DNA of 64,000 nucleotides, from contig JACQZN010000096.1 in NCBI GenBank assembly GCA_016213845.1, positions 60,936 to 124,935 on the forward strand, in the 5' to 3' direction. The DNA is from Candidatus Wallbacteria bacterium (GTDB lineage: Bacteria > Muiribacteriota > UBA6191 > JACPRK01). Position 1 is the first letter of the stretch; every line of letters begins with the position of its first letter. The notes beneath the pieces are model-generated. The model worked only from the letters and a program-made list of their open reading frames with translations. It searched no databases and was not told the DNA's origin. This document shows, piece after piece, positions 61,652-64,000 of this stretch. A program made the translations under genes and the position numbers.

Positions 61652-62617
61652 ATGTCCACACCCCTCTTCCCACAGACGGTCATCGCGCTCATCTGGGACT
61701 TCGACAAGACGCTGATTCCCGGGTACATGCAGGAGCCGCTGTTCGAGCACTACAAGCTGGACGAGAAGCAGTTCTGGTCGGAGCTGGCCAAGCTCGAGGA
61801 GATCTACCGCCAGCAGGGCCGCTGCCTGGTCGCGCGGGACAGCCTCTACCTCAACCACATGCTCTCCTACGTGCGCGCCGGAGTGTTCAAGGGACTGAAC
61901 AACCGGCTGCTGCAGGAGCTGGGAGCTCGCCTGAAGTTCTACGAGGGGCTGCCGGAATTCTTCGACCAGGTCCGGGACCTGGTCCGCGCAGAACCGGCGT
62001 TCGCCAAGCACGGCATCGCCGTGGAGCATTACGTCGTGAGCACGGGCCTGCGGCAGATGATCCTCGGTAGCACCATCGCCAAGCACGTGGACGGCGTCTG
62101 GGGCTGCGAGTTCATCGGAGACGTTCCCAAACCCGGATACCTGACGGCCCCCCCGGCCGCGATGCCGTCGGCGGAGAGCGAGTTCACGGACATCGCCTAC
62201 GCCATCGACCACACCACCAAGACGCGCGCCGTCTTCGAGGTGAACAAAGGGGTGAACAAGTTCCCCGAGATCGACGTGAACTCGACGCTGGCAGCGGAGC
62301 ACCGGCGGGTCCCCTTCCGGAACATGATCTACATTGCGGACGGCCCCAGTGACATCAGCGTCTTCTCGATGCTCAACCAGTACGAGGGGCACACCTTCGC
62401 CGTGTTCAAGCCCGGGAACCAGCGGGAATTCGATCAGGTCTACCGGTTGCAGCAGAATCGGCGGGTCCAGTCGTTCGGCGAGGCGCGCTACACGCCTGCC
62501 TCGCAGACGTACCTGTGGCTGACCACGGCGGTGCGCGAGATCGCGGGCCGGATCGTACGGGACAAGGAGCGGACGGTCGGCGACGGGACCAGTGGTCCGC
62601 CGCGCCACCTCACTTAG
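61652..62617 (+). CDS. HAD-family hydrolase
   Basis: This is a 321-residue protein with a ribosome binding site (agggag) before the ATG. The HAD motif I D16-F-D18-K-T20 (LIWDFDKTLIPG) and motif IV IYIADGPSDISVF are intact; the region between is long (about 190 residues) with a helical cap. The second Asp of motif I is the general acid, so it is probably a phosphatase. The substrate is unknown. The C-terminal 70 residues are charged and less conserved. Confidence 0.85.
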   Translation: MSTPLFPQTVIALIWDFDKTLIPGYMQEPLFEHYKLDEKQFWSELAKLEEIYRQQGRCLVARDSLYLNHMLSYVRAGVFKGLNNRLLQELGARLKFYEGLPEFFDQVRDLVRAEPAFAKHGIAVEHYVVSTGLRQMILGSTIAKHVDGVWGCEFIGDVPKPGYLTAPPAAMPSAESEFTDIAYAIDHTTKTRAVFEVNKGVNKFPEIDVNSTLAAEHRRVPFRNMIYIADGPSDISVFSMLNQYEGHTFAVFKPGNQREFDQVYRLQQNRRVQSFGEARYTPASQTYLWLTTAVREIAGRIVRDKERTVGDGTSGPPRHLT

Positions 62618-62716
62618 CCCTTGCGTGCGCTCCAATCCTGAAACAAAACGCCCTGGCGCGCGTAGTCTCTTGCGGACATGATCCATCGAATCGGCCTTGC
62701 CGGAGGTAGATGAGCG

Positions 62717-63946
62717 ATGCTGGAATCGAAACTGTTTCGCCTGACGGCGACGTTGATGGTGGCGGGACTCTTCGCGGTGCCGGCCGCGGCGCAGTCGGAG
62801 TTCGGCGATGACGAGCGGTTCGATTCCGGGTACTTCGGCGACCTGCGGACCCGCTCCGGTGACTCGCTCTACAACGGCAGCGACCCCAGCCGCACGTCCT
62901 ACTCGGGAGCGACCACTCGTCAGGCCGCGTCCACCCAGGCTACCGGGCGCAACGTGACGCAGGCGGCTTCGGTCCCCGAGGAGTTCATCCCGTGGTCGGG
63001 CACGTGGTGGCCCCGTAACTCCGCCGAGCTGGCGTTCCGCGCCTTCGAGGGCGGCCTCTCCCCGCTCGAGAAGTACGATTCGATCGTCGCCAGTCTCTAC
63101 GGGAGACTGGCTGGCGCCGCAGCCTGGGAGGCAGACCCGCTGCACCACCACAACTACGCCGCGGCCACGTACCGCACCGACTGGGGCGGGCACTGCAACG
63201 GGCTTGCCGCGGCGGGCATCCTGACGCCCGAGCCGAGAAAGCCGTTCGACATTCCGCTGGGCAACCGGCCGATCAAGGTCAAGCTCGACGTGGGCGGCGC
63301 CAAGGGTGCCAAGGAGTACCTCTTCAGCGACGGTCAGAACGACTACCGCCAGCTCTCAAACCCGAGCAAGACCATCCGGCTCACAGTCGCAGACATGAAG
63401 GGTCTCCTGGCGGAGTCGTACATGACCTGCAACACGCAGCAGTTCTCGAATCGGAACGCGCTCGGAACGCGCTATGACCGGCCCACGATCGACACCGGCG
63501 ACGAGTCGTTCCGAGACATCCACCCGCACTACTTCCACTGGTTGCTCCAGGAGTTCGTGAAGAAGAACGGCATGGCGGTCGTAACCGAGATCGATGCCAA
63601 GCGCTCGGTCAACAACCACCCGCTCTACAAGTTCGAGAGCCAGGCGATTTACAACGCGGCCCGGCGCCGGTACTCGGTGACCACCAAGTGCTACTTCACG
63701 CACTACGCCAAGGACCCCAATTTCATCGGCACCAACACGACGACGCGCACCTATACCTACGATCTCATCCAGGACGCCAGCGGGCGCGTTGTGCGCGGAG
63801 AGTGGACGGGCAAGAGCGCCACGGATCATCCGGACTTCTGCTGGATTCCGACGTCGGACGCCCCGGCCTACGGCACCTTCGAGAACCAGGCCGTCAGCGG
63901 AGACTTCGTCCGCTACCTGTACCAGCACTACGGCCGCGCTCAGTAA
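62717..63946 (+). CDS. secreted transglutaminase-elicitor-like protein
   Basis: This is a 409-residue protein with a ribosome binding site (ggaggt) and a signal peptide (cleavage near AAAQ, residue 26). A Ser/Thr/Gly-rich linker covers 40-88. The conserved core starts with IPWSGTWWPRN and LSPLEKYD; W156-GG-H159-C160-NG gives a cysteine in a WxGHCNG context, as in the transglutaminase elicitor family first described in Phytophthora. Histidines in DIHPHYFHWLLQEF and NNHPLYKFE could complete a Cys-His catalytic set. The family cross-links proteins in some members; here activity is only inferred. It may act at the cell surface. Confidence 0.7.
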   Translation: MLESKLFRLTATLMVAGLFAVPAAAQSEFGDDERFDSGYFGDLRTRSGDSLYNGSDPSRTSYSGATTRQAASTQATGRNVTQAASVPEEFIPWSGTWWPRNSAELAFRAFEGGLSPLEKYDSIVASLYGRLAGAAAWEADPLHHHNYAAATYRTDWGGHCNGLAAAGILTPEPRKPFDIPLGNRPIKVKLDVGGAKGAKEYLFSDGQNDYRQLSNPSKTIRLTVADMKGLLAESYMTCNTQQFSNRNALGTRYDRPTIDTGDESFRDIHPHYFHWLLQEFVKKNGMAVVTEIDAKRSVNNHPLYKFESQAIYNAARRRYSVTTKCYFTHYAKDPNFIGTNTTTRTYTYDLIQDASGRVVRGEWTGKSATDHPDFCWIPTSDAPAYGTFENQAVSGDFVRYLYQHYGRAQ

Positions 63947-63953
63947 CTCCTTC

Positions 63954-64000
63954 GGGGAACAATTCCATGATGCGGCTCGTAGTCGCATGCGGAGTTCCCC
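63954..64000. terminator. candidate hairpin after the last gene
   Basis: ggggaac (63954-63960) pairs with gttcccc (63994-64000), and an inner atgcg...cgcat can pair inside. It follows the final gene by 8 bases. The window ends at the hairpin, so any T-run is not visible. Confidence 0.35.

Overview
The window is a GC-rich, densely packed bacterial chromosome segment. It looks like a Gram-negative (diderm) aerobe: it has several lipoproteins, prepilin-like proteins, an MgtE magnesium transporter, two lipid-linked-sugar type glycosyltransferases, and a complete alternative complex III plus cytochrome c oxidase locus. A zinc-ribbon Ser/Thr kinase with a formylglycine-enzyme-like tail, a eukaryote-like purine 5'-nucleotidase and many TPR/HEAT proteins fit lineages such as Planctomycetota, Myxococcota, Acidobacteriota or an uncultured phylum. 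The sequence alone does not decide the phylum. No integrase, transposase, phage gene or CRISPR array was seen. The one RNA gene recognised is tmRNA.

0-16.9 kb: the tail of an ECF sigma factor and its anti-sigma partner, then a secreted carboxypeptidase-regulatory-like protein. Next comes a first minor-pseudopilin operon (2211-5868), an A-type Fe-S carrier, a zinc-ribbon membrane protein, a tandem pair of paralogous lipoproteins, MgtE, and a 28-bp perfect palindrome facing a small winged-helix regulator. A GT39-like membrane glycosyltransferase, an HExxH lipoprotein-like peptidase and a second pseudopilin operon of the same layout (13111-15743) follow.

16.9-29.3 kb: a giant 3124-residue TPR protein on the minus strand with a four-cysteine N-terminus, and divergent from it a HEAT-like repeat protein and an unrecognised protein. 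This is the least explained part of the window.

29.4-41.1 kb: housekeeping and signalling genes: a HAD-type 5'-nucleotidase, an Xaa-Pro aminopeptidase, an ArnT-like glycosyltransferase, tmRNA (ssrA), a kinase/FGE-like fusion, proline dehydrogenase, TldD/PmbA (TldE), and a small zinc-ribbon protein.

41.2-53.5 kb: one long respiratory operon with actA-B-C-D-E-F, a small membrane protein, a SCO copper chaperone, then ctaC (with a fused cytochrome c domain), ctaD, ctaE and ctaF. Quinol oxidised by alternative complex III would pass electrons through cytochrome c domains to a caa3-type oxidase.

53.5-64 kb: small secreted proteins and lipoproteins, a large STAND-type ATPase with TPRs and a C-terminal OmpR-like DNA-binding domain, an orphan Flp pilin missed by length cut-offs, SuhB-like phosphatase, a MazG-like pyrophosphohydrolase, a site-2 protease, a HAD hydrolase, and a secreted transglutaminase-elicitor-like protein.

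Two genome-wide habits stand out. Several gene ends carry short tandem arrays with a 7-bp period. Several genes have a TATACT-like box only about 6-14 bases before the start codon, which suggests leaderless or near-leaderless transcripts.
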